NCBI RefSeq assembly: GCF_010093815.1
Contig: NW_022985556.1
Span: 907,148 to 971,147 of the forward strand
DNA length: 64,000 nt
Source of the DNA: Pseudovirgaria hyperparasitica
Lineage: Eukaryota; Ascomycota; Dothideomycetes; Acrospermales; Acrospermaceae
Reading direction: 5' to 3'
Position 1 is the stretch's first letter. Every line of letters begins with the position of its first letter. Position numbers and translations under genes: made by a program. Below the pieces are notes generated by a model. The model did not search any database. It was not told the origin of the DNA and was given only the letters and a program-made list of their open reading frames with translations. Positions 22,053 to 34,900 of the stretch are shown here, piece after piece.

Positions 22053-24450
22053 TTACGTCGAGCGTAGACTAGTTCTAAACATCGCCAAATATAACGAGTT
22101 CTTAATCTATATTATGAACTATAAATATAACCTCGTTAACTATTATATAGAATAGACCTTAAGGATTAATAGAGTCGAGTTCGACGTAGCGTTTATATAT
22201 AGTCGTAATTAACACGGAATAAAGTATAGAAGGTAAGATTTAGGTTTAAAAACCAAGATAAGTAGAGAAAAGGTTTATAGAAGTTTTCTTTTATAATATA
22301 GGGACGACTAAAGGAAGCTAAGATTAACATAGGCTAAAGTAATAGTAGCTTAAGTAGTATATAAAGTGGGGTAGTATACTACTATTATATGAGTCTAGTA
22401 GCTTGCCGACTAAGTATATAGTACGTTATAGAAGGCTATCGAATCAGGGCTTAGGTGAATATAGGTATAAGTAAATAGTATTATATGAAAGTTTAACCGT
22501 CCGACACACTAACGCCATAGATACCGAGCCTATCTTCTAAATTCTACGGTAACTATCTCTTCTAGATAGTAAGATATTACTAGCTATACCTTACCTATTC
22601 TATTTATAGTAGAGATACTATATATCCGTTAGTATACTAGCGCACGTATCTAACTACCGCTTAAATATAACTTGCCTTATACTATAATACGTACTATTAA
22701 GCTAATATTATACTAATATTCATGGGTTCGTGTCTATAAACTCCTCTCCCGTAATATCGAAACCGGTAATATTATCTAGCGATAGGACTATATAAGAAGG
22801 AGGCGGACTTAGTATGTCTAGTTATATATAGACTTCTACTATCGCCTTAATAACTACTATGCCGGTAGGCGCTTCCTCCCCGGCCCTAAATGGTATATAA
22901 TATTAGACTTTTACACGTTCGCTCGAACTCTTAAGCGTACTAGTATTATATATCGATTTATAAGGCGATTAGGTTATAATCGCTAGCATGTTAATATCGA
23001 CGGGTAGAGTAGACGGGACGGCGGCGCTCGACTCTCCTAATATAACGTTAGCTAGCTAATAATATAATAGGTAAATATACTAGTCGCGTCGTTATTAACG
23101 TCTATCGTTTAAGTAGGTGAAGCATCGACTATATCTATATTAAGTGGACTAGGGCGTACCTATATACTATTAACGAAAGACCTAAATCTAGTAAGGTATC
23201 CGCCGTGTATATAATACTATACGTAACTAATAACCGAAAACCTAAGATATATAAATAGTATTATGTCCACGGAAGAGCGACGGTATTATACCGGTATATA
23301 CTAGATATACCGGCATATATTAGTATACACCGCTTAGTAGTCGTAATATATCGATATATACCAATATCTATCGGCGTATATATATCTCGAGCTTACCTAC
23401 GCGCGCTAGATAGATGAATCCCGCTACTATACTCATAGCGCGACGTTCCTATATAGTTAGATTATAGTTAATACGTTATAGTAGGCTTCTAAATATACTG
23501 TTTATATCGCCCACGCGGAAAACCACCCGATCTAGTCCTAAGCCTAGTACCTATTTAATAGCCTACTATAATACCTAGTCTAAACTATCCTTACGAAGGA
23601 TTATATTACTTAACTCGCTTAGTAGAATCGGGTACTCTAGGTAGACGCGACCATGCCTATAACCGTCTACTTCCCCTAGTGTATCTATAGACAAGCTAAT
23701 AAATTCTAATAGTTTATTTATACTAAGACCTACTATATCGTGTATTTTTATACCCTTAATATTTAACGGCGTCGTGCTATTCTATATAGCCGTTATTAGT
23801 ACTAGGGTAACCCGAGTACGATCGTGGATAAGAACTATAGGTATATATATATAACACGGCGGTACGGCTACCTTAGAAGATATAGATACTAGTAGTCTGA
23901 TGGTCGAATAACTAGGTTAGCTAGATATATTAGGCGGGTTCGTAGGGTATATATAATATCACGACGGCTCGTCTAGCCCGGGGCATCGTTTTAATGTATA
24001 CGATAGTATTTAGCTAACCGCCGCTAGTTATGCGTAAATACTAAGAATATAGTATTAAGTTAATATATAGCATCTACCCGTGAAATAGTATAACTACCGT
24101 TAATAAATACATATTTATCCGCAACTATCTATAGGTAACACTCTCATTTTATATGGTGGTCCTTTACTTCCTTACTACGTAGGGTTAGTAATAGGCTAGT
24201 AAATTCCTCCTAAATTAACTCTTCTATGTATACCCGAAGTTTCTACCTATCGGACGCTCTAAATATATAAAGTAGGTCGAGACTCGCTTCTACTCGGCTA
24301 TTTATTTGCGGCTGGCCGGACGTAGCTATAGATAGATAGAATAGAGAATAGTATATATTACTAGGGTAATAGAGAGACGAGACATGTATACTATATAATA
24401 GGCGTAGGTATAACACGTACGTTACGGCTATATTAACGCGAGTAGTCCAC

Positions 24451-25929
24451 ATAGTTATTAGTAATAACTTATTAATTTAATAGAGGCGGGGAAATATACG
24501 GCCGGCATCCGATCCCGCACTAATATAGAGCACGTGAAATAACGACATTAAATATATAATACTCTATATATAACGTTAAGTTTACCGGGCGATGGCCCTA
24601 CTCCGGTAATACTATCTATATACGATAAAAGAGTAGCGTAGTATATAGACACGATAGAATAGTAGGCCGTCTTTACGACTACATGGATCTACCGCTAAAG
24701 AGGAATACTATGAGATCTAGTATATACTATTATAAATATACTATTATCTATTATATTCAGGCATACTAACTCGGCGTACGCGAAATATAGATAACTACTA
24801 ACCTATTATAGTTCGCTATCGTTCGAAGCCTAACGAGTAGAACCGAGAAATAAATAGTAGAAATAGTTAGATATAAGAGTTTTTAGCGATTAGGGGATAG
24901 TCTAGATAGCTTAAGGGAAGGATAGAGGACCTCCGCAAAGCATGTGCTTATGCGATATTAACATGCGAATATTTAAGAGAAGTATATAATACTAACTATT
25001 ATCTCTATAATAGGTCGTTATCGATTAGTACTATCATTAAGAAGAGATAGACGAGCGTAACGACAAATAATCATAGTAGTAAACCCTTATATTAAACACG
25101 AATAATGCGACGCATTAGTACGGTATATTTATCTATTATAAGAACATACATCTAGTTACCGTAGTTTCTAACGGTCTATATAAGAACGTATATATTAATA
25201 ATATAGTAATATAAGTCTAACTATACTTATAAGGCCAGGGAAAGAATAAAGGAAGAGAAGAAGAAACATTAGAAGGGGGAGATACTTAAGGAAGACGTTT
25301 CCCTAGTAAGAGCGTTATATACCCGGCACTTATTCATTAATAGACTCGTCACGTACCTAACACTTACTTAACCATAGACTCGTTATATGCCCGGTATCTA
25401 ACGAGGCATAAACGCGAATAATAAAAATATTAGAATCGGGTGCGAGCTAGGTCTAGTGGGCCTAGAGACATAGTTCGGATTTTAGGGTATTAATACATAT
25501 AATCTATCTATATTAGGTTAATACTATCCGTGTCTAGTTCTACCCGTAAACGAGGATCCTTCGAGTTCTATATACCCCTTTTAGAGGCGTGGAGTTTTTA
25601 TACTAGCTAGTAATTATTAGGTAATAAGGAGATGTATCCCTAGATACTCCTTAGCTAAAATTATAGATAGTTATTAAATATAAGCCTTTTATAGAACTAA
25701 TCGTAATAAACCACGATTATTCCTTAGAGATATTCTAGTATAGGATACGACTATCGAGTGCTACTATATATAAACCATAACTTCCGCTATATACCGGCAT
25801 ATGCCGGTATACTACGGTAGGTAGCGGTAGATAGTAATAGACTTACGACACGCGCCCGTGTTTTAATACTATAGTTACGTTTTATCTATTTATAGCCTAG
25901 AAGTCTAGATTATATACCTCGTTATAGAT
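24451..25929. other. RIPped stretch between helicase and transposase, with a relic like the Gypsy intergenic region
   Basis: No gene frame could be followed here. At about 25,315-25,430 motifs TATACCCGGCACTTATTCATT and CCCGGTATCTAACGAGGCATAAA resemble the 36-bp array and pre-ORF2 region of the Ty3/Gypsy copies. A fragment of a related element may have inserted here. The rest is AT-rich with no features I can name. Confidence 0.45.
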
Positions 25930-28900
25930 CCCCTAATTACTATATATATTTAACTAGAATAAACTATCCGTAACTAACTAATATAATATAATCTATATAG
26001 GGCGTAGAATATACTCTAGCTCGTAGACACGGAACCTATCTATCGTATAAGTCTTATTACTAGACCTTTAACCCGCTATATATAATAGTATAAGGCTACT
26101 AATAGTATTAACATTACCTCTATCTAAGTTATTAAGTAGTTTAACTAACGTACCTAGGAATCGCGCCGCTATACTACTAGTTACGTCGATACTCTCTATA
26201 TCGTATACCTCTAGAAATATATAGACTTTACTAACCCGCTTCCCGTTAAGGTGGTTACTACTCTCGTTAAACTTTTATACTATTATATAATTCTCTCTAG
26301 CCTTACCACTCTTTTACTAGTTATAGGTATACCTTACCCGAATCGGGTCGAAGGCCTCTATAGATATATCTCTATCTAGTTATATCGGTACGTACATGGT
26401 CTCGTATATATAGATAGGAAGGACCTATGCCTACGAAGGGTCCTTTTTAATACGTTCGATATTTGTACCTTTCGATATATTATCCCTAATAAGCCGATTA
26501 CGATAGTTACGTATAAAGGGTATAACTATATTAAGTAATATAAAACTACTACTATACACGTTATAGAGGTTACTAATAGTGGTCTAGTAGGACGTAGATA
26601 GTCTATGGCTCTATAAGACGTAGAGTATATATTTACTCCGGCGTGGCTCCTTTAGAATACGCCGCTAGCCGACTAGCTTACGTGCATTATCGAGCTGCTC
26701 TAGGCTAGGGGCCACTAATATACTAGTACTAGCCGCCACCTCTATACTACTAGAGATTTTAGTATTCGTCGTGCGTATATCTACTACTAGCATCTACTAT
26801 AGAAACGTCTCCCTCTTATTTAAACCTCGATATAATTCCTTTACTATAATATAAGATTACTCTAGTAGCTCTACCGACATTAGATGTAACGAACTATAGT
26901 GTTTAATGGTATTAACTAGGTACGATAATATATGGAACTTCGGAAAGTTAAAATGATTATCCTCCGATTTATCTCCACGATATAGTATAAACTAGTATTT
27001 TAGATCGTCTAAGCGTAATATAGCCTCTTCTAAGTATGCTAGTATCTACGTATCATGCGTATGGTACGCCGCTAACATGTATATATTAATAACCGCCCGT
27101 ACTACGCTTAGGAAGTATTAATTATAACATAGGAGCGGTTTAAACGCGACTATAAACACTACTAGCATACGCTTAAACATCGCCCCCGTCCATTATATTA
27201 CTAAAGTTATATATATAAGTAGGTTATAACGACCGAATACCCTAATAGACGCGAATCGCTTATCAATCGCCTTCTTTACTCGTTCTATAGGGGGTATACT
27301 AGTAAATACACCCTTTAACTTATGTCCCGTACGCTCTTAATTAATAATATACGAGACTATCTAATTAAACGTGTGTTCTAATATACCCTTATATAGTTGA
27401 TATAGAATATCCGGAGCGACCGCGCGGTATATATTAACTCTAGTAAGTAACTAGGCGAAATTATCTAATGGCTCTATCCACCTACTAGAATACCGACTCT
27501 TAACCGATTAGCGAATATAATGGCCCTATACTACTAGCGCGAAAGACGTCGACGAAAACAATAAGATACCGGGTACACTCGTCCTATTATCTATCTTACT
27601 ACTAGTATACTTACTACCGTAGCTATTAGTTATTAACTCGCGATATACACGGTAAATCTATTTCTATAACGACGAGTATATACGGAACTCCTATATACTA
27701 GTAATAGCTTCTCATAGATACTATCGTCTGTTACTAGGGACTATATATATTAGATATGTATACTAATAGGATACACCCGTAACAAGCACCTACTCCGGAA
27801 AATCTATAATATATAAAGCTAAACGCGGATAGCACTTACGCGAGCCGCTATCGGTATATAATACTAATACTCTAGTACTCTATATAGCCTATAACGCTAT
27901 ATAATAATTAGTATAGTTAACGACTCTATCATAGGCGGATATACGGGCTAGAACTTTACTTATAACCTAATGGAACATAAAGCGATTCGCTACCGTTTCT
28001 AGCTTAACTACTAGTAATAGAGTAAGTAGTAGAAATAATAGTAGACTCCTAGATAAGCGGACGTTTAGTAGTAGATTATAAATAGATAGGTAGACTAGCC
28101 ATGCTACTCTATTACTACTATGGTTAGTAAGGTTCGTCTTATCCGAAGATAAAATAATAGGGACGATAATGGTACTATCCGGAATAGTAGCGTATATATC
28201 CTACTAACTATCTACTATATAGGCTTTACTATATACCCGGTCGCCTAAACTAGTAAATTATCGTACCGGCTTAAATATAAGCTTACTAGTAAACGGTTAG
28301 TACCTAAGGAGGAATTCCACTAACGTAAGCAGATCCCTATACTAGTATTCGACTATAGTAGTGCCGAATATATCGTAGCTACACTACTAACTTTCGTACG
28401 GTATCCCTTTAGAGTAGTATAATAACTACTTACGTACGATATTGGATTTTAGTATAAAAAGGTCGGGGGGTATAGCGGAAGTCTATTTAAGGATAGTAGT
28501 TAATTTATTATATACTATATTCGAAATACCAAACTAATTCGTCTATATTATAAGGCGCTCTATAAACTTACTATCGAATTAACCGAATCGGGCCTACTAA
28601 ATTAGTTACTACTATAAACCTAGACTATATATACTTACGTCGGATAGATTATCACGTCTACTCTAGTCTACTATAATATATATACCGCTCTTCTCTTCGA
28701 ATGTTTTCGTTAAATATATAGTACTAGACGCCCTCGTCGCTATAGATATAGTATTTCTACTATATATATTAGACTAATATACTAAATCGGTACTATAGCT
28801 ACTAGTAACGCCGTCTATAGATTCTAGGTCCGAAATAGGATTAGAGAAAATAGTAGTATCTTTATATAGGGTAATATCAGTAGTAGAAGTACCTAATTCT

Positions 28901-29175
28901 ATAGGCTTAGACTCCTAATTAACGCTTAACGGCTAAATACTAATAGAGCGAACTAAAGAGTTCCATCGACTAATATAACTATAAGTACTAAAGCCGCGCC
29001 GTAACCCGGTCGATAGTAGTAGCCACGGGCCTAATAGTTATAATAATAATAGCGATACGGTAAGCCGTGCTCATCTATACGGTTCCGAGTTATAGTGCCT
29101 ACGGATTATATAGTATATACTACTAATCTTTCTACTATAGTATTAGTAGGAGACTACGGCCCGTGGCATCTCGAG
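25930..29175 (-). pseudogene. Plavaka-type (CACTA-related) transposase, RIP-inactivated
   Basis: A minus-strand frame of about 1,080 codons reads through RIP-type stops. It carries the hallmarks I know from fungal Plavaka transposases. PIILSSDKTNLT lies at residue ~343 (28126-28149). AVAPDILYQLYKGILEHTF is followed by QWTGAMFKRM (residue ~662, 27175-27192). HFNFPKFH lies at residue ~741 (26932-26955), then an ELLEQSYI block. A weak zinc-finger-like N-terminus (YQYYSRKISS) sits near 29,140. Plavaka proteins are DDE transposases of large cut-and-paste elements in fungi. The gene lies upstream of the helicase on the same strand and is divergent from the gene at 29808. The exact start and end are uncertain. 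Confidence 0.75.
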
Positions 29176-29807
29176 GTGTAGTTACTATAAAGGAAAAATA
29201 CCATAGTATAATTATTAGTAGATAGTAATAATACGGCATACGGCGGATATTCTAGGCGTATACTAGAAGAAGTTAGATGTAAGCCCGTCGAAAGCCCGAT
29301 ATATACCTACTAACCCCCGACTTCTACCCGGCTCTTAGCCCCTTAATTCCTATACACGCTTACTTAAAATTATTAATAATAACGCGTAAGCATCACGCGT
29401 CTATAAAAATACTATATTAGTCTACGCCTAAACCTTTATCGTGTCTACTAGCTAGTTATTATCCCGCTATCTAATGTTATCGCCTAGTAGGTTACCGACC
29501 TATTACTAATAAAAATATCTACTAATCTCTTATATATCTTCTCTATAGGACCTCTAACACGGAAGATGGTTAAGGGACTATCTAGCTACCGTGGCGGTAA
29601 CACTAATAGAAGATAATCTAGTAACTATAGTAAACTAAACGGGATAGGTAAACGAAGATACGATATAACGTAGACACGTATTAGTATTAATAATAGAGAC
29701 TTACACGATAGCCATTAATATAAAAAACGTATATATATACACCTAGCTTATCTCGACGCGTTCGTTTATCTACTAATAACCTAGTAGTCTAGGTATACCG
29801 GTAGCGA
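29176..29807. other. Divergent intergenic region between transposase and plus-strand gene
   Basis: About 630 bp separate the two divergent frames. It is RIP-degraded and shows no frame I can follow. By position it should have held both promoters of the block. Confidence 0.4.
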
Positions 29808-30969
29808 ATGTAGTAGTAACGCCCTATATAGCTTAGATATCACGGTAATATCCTACCGTAATAGTAACTAGGGATATAACGGCCTTACGTCCTCTCCTCT
29901 ACTATATTAGCTATCTAGCTTAATAGAAGAAGGTGGAGAAATAGTAGTAGAGAGGGAACTAACTATCCGTGAAAAGAGGCGGTCCTATAGAGATAGTCTC
30001 TAGCCTTATAAACGAGACCGGTACCTTACGATAATAGAGATTTCGATCGCCATAACGTTTTTAGGCCGGTTACTACCGGTATTCGATCGCCTTAATATAT
30101 GGCTAGATAGTAGTCTAGATAGTTTTAGGATACTAGTATAATCGGCCTAGATAGCCGCCGGAGATATTAATCTTAGTGGCTACTACCTTAATTATAATTC
30201 ATAAAACACACCTCCCGCCCATGTTATTACGCTAGTAAAGGAAGATATAATGGACTTCCGTTACTAACTCCTCTCTAGAGTTAGGTAGATAGTATCTAAA
30301 TACTAGGACTAGGAGATAGCCGAGAAGAGAAAAGCTAGTATAAGTAACCTAATACGTAATAACGCGTATATAGGAGTAAAGGTATATTACTTACGTCGTG
30401 TTAGACGTGTTACTAATTATTAGTATAATACTAGCGTAACTCGGAAAATGTTCGTAGGGCTAGTAATAATTAAGGCTCTAAAGTTAGTTCTACTATAGTC
30501 CCTAAGATTCCTTAGATCGAAGGAGTACTATAGTAGTATATTCTAACCGATTCTACCATCCACGATTACTATTATATATATTATAATAAGGCATGCCCTT
30601 AATAAATATAGTAGCGGGCGGGCGCCGAACTCGTCCTTTAGTCGCTATAGATTCGTACGCTCTCTACTAATACTAGGTATATATATATATCTTTATCTAA
30701 TCGCGTACTAAATTATATAGAGGAATAGCGAGCGCTAAGCCTAACATGGTCGAACTAGGCGCCCTACCACATCAACTACATTTAAAAATCGCTAATAGTA
30801 TTAGTATTTATAGTACTAACACTAATCAACCCGGATACTATATATATAAACCCATATAAAGATAACCTAGATAACTTCTCTAAAGTAGATATAGATAACT
30901 TAGACGAGAGCGAGGAGTCTAAGCTATCGGGTAATATAAGTATATACTAAAGTTATAGAGGCTATATAG
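29808..30969 (+). pseudogene. 5' part of an unknown gene split by copy B
   Basis: The frame begins with ATG at 29808 (M-QQQRPIQLRYHGNILP when TAG/TAA are read as Gln) and stays open, apart from such stops and a TGA for Trp, to 30969. Visible features are a possible Cys pair in GILLTSCQTCYQLL, a Ser/Gln-rich stretch, and an acidic segment NLDESEESKLSG just before the break. I do not recognise the family. The gene is divergent from the transposase and was probably part of the same mobile element. It is interrupted by copy B and resumes in frame at 42269. Confidence 0.5.
30966..30969. repeat. Target-site duplication ATAG, left of copy B
   Basis: The four bases next to the 5' LTR are ATAG, repeated at 42265-42268 directly after the 3' LTR. 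Joining the flanks with one copy restores the reading frame of the host gene. Confidence 0.75.
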
Positions 30970-31282
30970 TGTGGAAGGCCGCTCCTGCAGCCCCATATGT
31001 ATGTGTCCCTGGCTCGATCACATGGCTCATTATATATTTAAGGAGGGCGTTTTCCTTGGTCATTCTGCTCGGCACGCTTCCCCCATCACGAATATTCGAT
31101 AATTCGATCTTTCCTTATGTTCATGGGCCTCTATAGGTATTGATTATTAGGCTTAGCTATTGATAAATTGATTGAGAAGAACTCATAATACCTGGGAGAG
31201 ATACTTGTGAGTTCGTCGCGACTACTATACTAAGAACACAGCCATTTATAAAAAGGGACATACGTGGCGATAGCTTATCATA
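30970..31282 (+). repeat. 5' LTR of copy B (313 bp)
   Basis: It begins TGTGGAAGGCCGCTCC and ends TTATCATA. It matches 41952-42264 in length and content. The end corresponds to a pre-RIP ...CCACA, giving TG...CA termini. Confidence 0.9.
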
Positions 31283-31938
31283 ATTTTAGAGGTCGTACCC
31301 GGACGGCGAACTTACAGGGGGAGATTAGGACTCCGAAACTAGCTCAGGGGAAGTATATGGCGTGCCTAATAAGGCAGTCTAGACTTACTAGATCGAAGCT
31401 ACGAGTCCGGAAAACAGGGAGTCCGGAGTCGCTAGGGGCTAGCCTCTTAAAAGTAGCCGTAAAAAGCATGCGCATGCTAACACGGGTGATAGCGCGACTC
31501 GAAAATGTCTTAGGGGAATGGGATATAAAATAGGGCCAGATGAAGCAGTAAAGAAGAGTTTAAAAACGATAAATATAACCTGTTTAGTGCTACCATAGCT
31601 GTTATTCATAAATACGGCCACACGAGTACACCACTTTAGGAACGCCTCACACGAAGATAATAACACAAGTAGGATACCGTGAACCTTATATCGATGAAGA
31701 CGATAGTAATAGTTCACCTTATAAAGGGATTAATCAACATGGAGAAGGGATAATGGGTGTTATAGGTAGACGCATTAGGCCAACCTTTAGTCAAGGCAAT
31801 CCCTTGACTAATAACCTTACCCCTAGCGTCTCCACTGGCACATCTACTGCTAGTAATGGTGCGATAGGAGCTTAAAACGACCTAGTAACTCGTAGAGAGA
31901 TACTTAACTTCTTCGTAGCATTTGCGTAATAAGGAAGG
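31283..31938 (+). other. Internal leader of copy B, with a short open stretch and hairpin
   Basis: A frame open from within the LTR to 31533 (in the same phase as gag) shows no known domain; several stops then separate it from gag. An imperfect hairpin at 31,786-31,810 has arms TAGTCAAGG and CCTTGACTA. No tRNA primer site is clear beside the LTR (ATTTTAGAGGTCGTAC). Confidence 0.5.
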
Positions 31939-34900
31939 ATGGTACCTCTACCTACCCTAGCCCCCGAGCGCTTTAAAGGAATAAACATTACGGCCTTCCT
32001 TCGGAAGTACGAGGACATATATATAAACTACGAAGTTCCGCCTAATAAGAAGATAACCTCTCTACCGTTATACTGCGAGGACCATCTCCGTCCTACCATT
32101 AAAGGAATGGGTGGGTTTTAGAAACAGTAGTGGGCCACGCTACGTGAAGAATTATTAAAGGAATTCTCTCTATTTAACTCCGCCCTTAAGGAAGGCACCA
32201 TCCACTTTATCCGAAAATACGTGGAAATGGTTAAAGTAGACCCATCCTACTCTCTCCCCATATACTACTCCCGGTATCGTGTTATCACGGAGAAACTTAC
32301 GGCTAAAGGAAGCCTAAGCTCGTATTCGCGAACAGAGCTCTTCCTAGAAGGGCTGCCTAATAGTCTTAAGGCTCGGGCTATAGAGAAATGTCAACTCACG
32401 ATGGAAGCACACAGTTACGACTAGGTAATTATCTATGGCTTCGTATTACGAAAGGCCAGAGCACTTAAGGAACTGGCTCGTATTAATAAGCACTCAGCCG
32501 CATAAGAGCTGGCCACAGCCATATACTATAAATCAAAGATAGGGAGTAAGAAGACCAGCTTAGAAGAGTAGTCACATGAAGAAAGAAGAACTAATGAATT
32601 TAGCCACCCCTCTCTAGTCGAAGTACACGTCGCGCTAGGATCGGATAAGTTTAACGAGATGGTAGAGAGATTTAGTAAACTAGACCTTACGTTAATTAAG
32701 ATGAAGTCCTACTTTGCCTCTAATCCCTTATTCTTATCCCTTAAGAAGTACGAACCTAAGCTACTTTCGGCTATTATTAACCAGTAGGCGCGAAGGCTAA
32801 ATCTTTTAACACACCTCTAAGCACGAGGCATGCCCATAGAACCAACGCAAGTTTATCCATAGAATTATACATAGAATAGAGAATACGTCTCCACCCGAGA
32901 CTCCTAAGGAGGCGTTATAGCCTAGGATAGGCCTCGAAGACCGATTGTATGCATTACGTGCGGAGGAGATCACCTAATATATAGATATCCGGAGATGGTA
33001 GGATACATTAGAGACGGATTACTAAATATTAACGGGGTGCGAGTGTTCCGAGGGCGTTTCGGGGCGAACGGAGAAGAAATCCCATTACTACCCTCCTTAG
33101 CAGGGCCATAAGCTACCCTATAAGCTATCCGGAACTACGTAGTAACGGTTTAAAACGGCCCAAGCTAGTACGGAGGGGGAGTGAAGGTTTCTACGTCCAT
33201 AGTAAACATTAACGCTTTATAGGGAGTGCTAGTATATAGTATTAGTGTAAAACCTACGAAGGGTCCCTACCAGGCCTCGGCGGACAGCGATTCGGAAGAA
33301 GAAGTCACGTCGCCCGAGAGTAAGAAAGATAGATATATAGAATTCCACGAACGCTTCGACGTGGCTAGTAATAGATATATCCGCGAGGAGATGGCCCTAG
33401 AAGAGCCCGCTATACTTATAATATCTAGAAGGGGGATTACGAAGAGTATACCTAATCGTACTAAGGAAAGAAAGATCGCCCGTCTCCGCGGAATGCGTAA
33501 AGGGTAGTATATAAGGATTATCGAGGAATAGGAGGACGGCGAGAAGAGTGGCGACTAGGGAACGTCTAAATAAGAGCTAACGGCGCCTAAGGATAAGATG
33601 GATAAAGGGGATGGCCTAAATCCTAGTTAAAAGGCACGTATCTAAGGCGTTAAGCTTAATAACTATCTACGCGAGGGACAGCGGCTAAGCATAGAAGCTA
33701 GCGAAGCATGGCTGGTACGCGTTCTAGAGATAACTATAAATATCACTATTAGCGAACTATTAAGCCTTAATGGCGACTTACGTCGTGCGGTGTTCGAGAA
33801 GGGCGCCCCCGACTTTATGGCTAGAGAGGTCCGCGAGGCTCAAGAGGAGAGAGCCGAGAAGAAAGGAAGAAATAACCATACCATGGCTCCCGAGATAAAT
33901 AAACTTAACGTATTAGCACCCCTCTATGCCACGGGGACGGCCATCACGTAATAAGACATTAATTAGCTTAAAGAAGGGATAGTAAGGCTAGTAGCCGAGT
34001 GTCCGAGGTACCCCGTAGAAGTTAGTCCTAAAAGGGCGACTAGTATAGCACTATTCGATAGTAGCGCGCAGGTAAATGGCATTCGACTAGATGCTACGAG
34101 GCGTCTTAGGCTAGCGATATCTTCGCTTCTACTATATATAAAGAACTCGAGTTTGGTTAGCGCTACTTAGCATAGCACTCTATTCGTGGGAATAGTGTGG
34201 TAATGCCCTATCCGCATAGGTCGGATCGTTACGGCCACTTCGATATTCGTATGCAGCGAACTTAATCATGACCTCATCCTAGGGGAGCCATATACTAGGC
34301 AGGCCTTACTTGCGGTGCAGAGGTTAGCCTCCGGGCAAGTACTCTTAATAGTCTACTCCGCATATAGATAAGAACGTATAACCTTCGAAACTAGTCTAGA
34401 CGAGTATATTCTAGTCTTAGAGAAGGAGGGTAACTCTATGGCTAGAGACTAACTATATAGCGGAGCATGTCGCTAGAAGCCGGAGTTAAGCCGGATTATT
34501 AGTTAAGGGCTGCCCTTAACTAATAATCCGCACTAAATGGGGTCCGGTAAACCCACTAACGAAGGGGATAGGATATATTTTTGTGCGGATATAGAAATGA
34601 GTCATATAGAGTTGCTTTCCGAGAAAATCCGGCCTGAAAATGTTACTCGGTTATCGAGAAAAGATGACTTAGCCGCCCTAGTTACGGCGGTAAGGTACGC
34701 TGCCTTCGCACATAAATAAGGCACGATAATAGAATAGCTTATAGTAGGCTCCACCGGCCTCTAAAGACGGTATTCATCCGGGGTATCAAAGGGATTTAGT
34801 ATAGCCACCATATATAAAAGAAAGGGAGTTAAAGTACACCCCGTGGATAACTCCGAAGCCCACCGAAAGGTCCCTAGGAATCTATTAGGGTATCTAGACT

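Larger units (their letters stand above)
17566..24450 (-). pseudogene. Giant UPF1-like SF1 helicase with three CCHC zinc knuckles, RIP-inactivated
   Basis: One minus-strand frame of about 2,294 codons reads through from 24450 to 17566. It is interrupted almost only by TAG/TAA (former Gln) and rare TGA (former Trp). Helicase motifs: Walker A-like GYGGARKS (residue ~1565, 19735-19758; Arg fits a RIPped Gly), VIIEEATRI as motif II, GDPRQL (18877-18894), and GFLSEVNHNVVTITRAK as motifs V-VI (ending near 18229). These are signatures of UPF1-type superfamily 1 helicases. Three CX2CX4HX4C knuckles follow (17794-17970, residues ~2161-2219), with most Cys now Tyr (TGC/TGT to TAC/TAT). A hexapeptide repeat lies at residues ~800-906 and a coiled-coil-like stretch near 950. 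The N-terminal third is unrecognised and the true start is uncertain. A nucleic-acid-remodelling role is inferred. Confidence 0.72.
13890..30969 (-). mobile_element. Giant Plavaka-type DNA-transposon-like block with helicase cargo, RIP-degraded
   Basis: The 17-kb block between the two Gypsy copies holds at least four decayed genes. Minus strand: transposase (25.9-29.2 kb), giant helicase (17.6-24.45 kb) and a repeat-rich protein (13.9-17.4 kb). Plus strand: a divergent gene starting at 29808 and continuing past copy B to about 42.9 kb. All show the same RIP damage, so the whole block was once repetitive. The left end is lost, because copy A's 3' LTR abuts the repeat-protein gene mid-repeat. 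Terminal inverted repeats were not found. That the genes form one element is inferred from proximity and shared decay. Confidence 0.6.

Noticed and set aside
21637-22155. Plus-strand open frame of 172 codons with RLGLNV repeats
   Set aside because: It is the shadow of the 18-bp array. The minus-strand reading is in frame with the helicase on both sides, while this frame has no continuation.
31264-31533. Leader open frame of 89 codons as a separate retrotransposon gene
   Set aside because: It begins inside the LTR, has no recognisable domain,and copy A does not keep it open; kept only as part of the leader.
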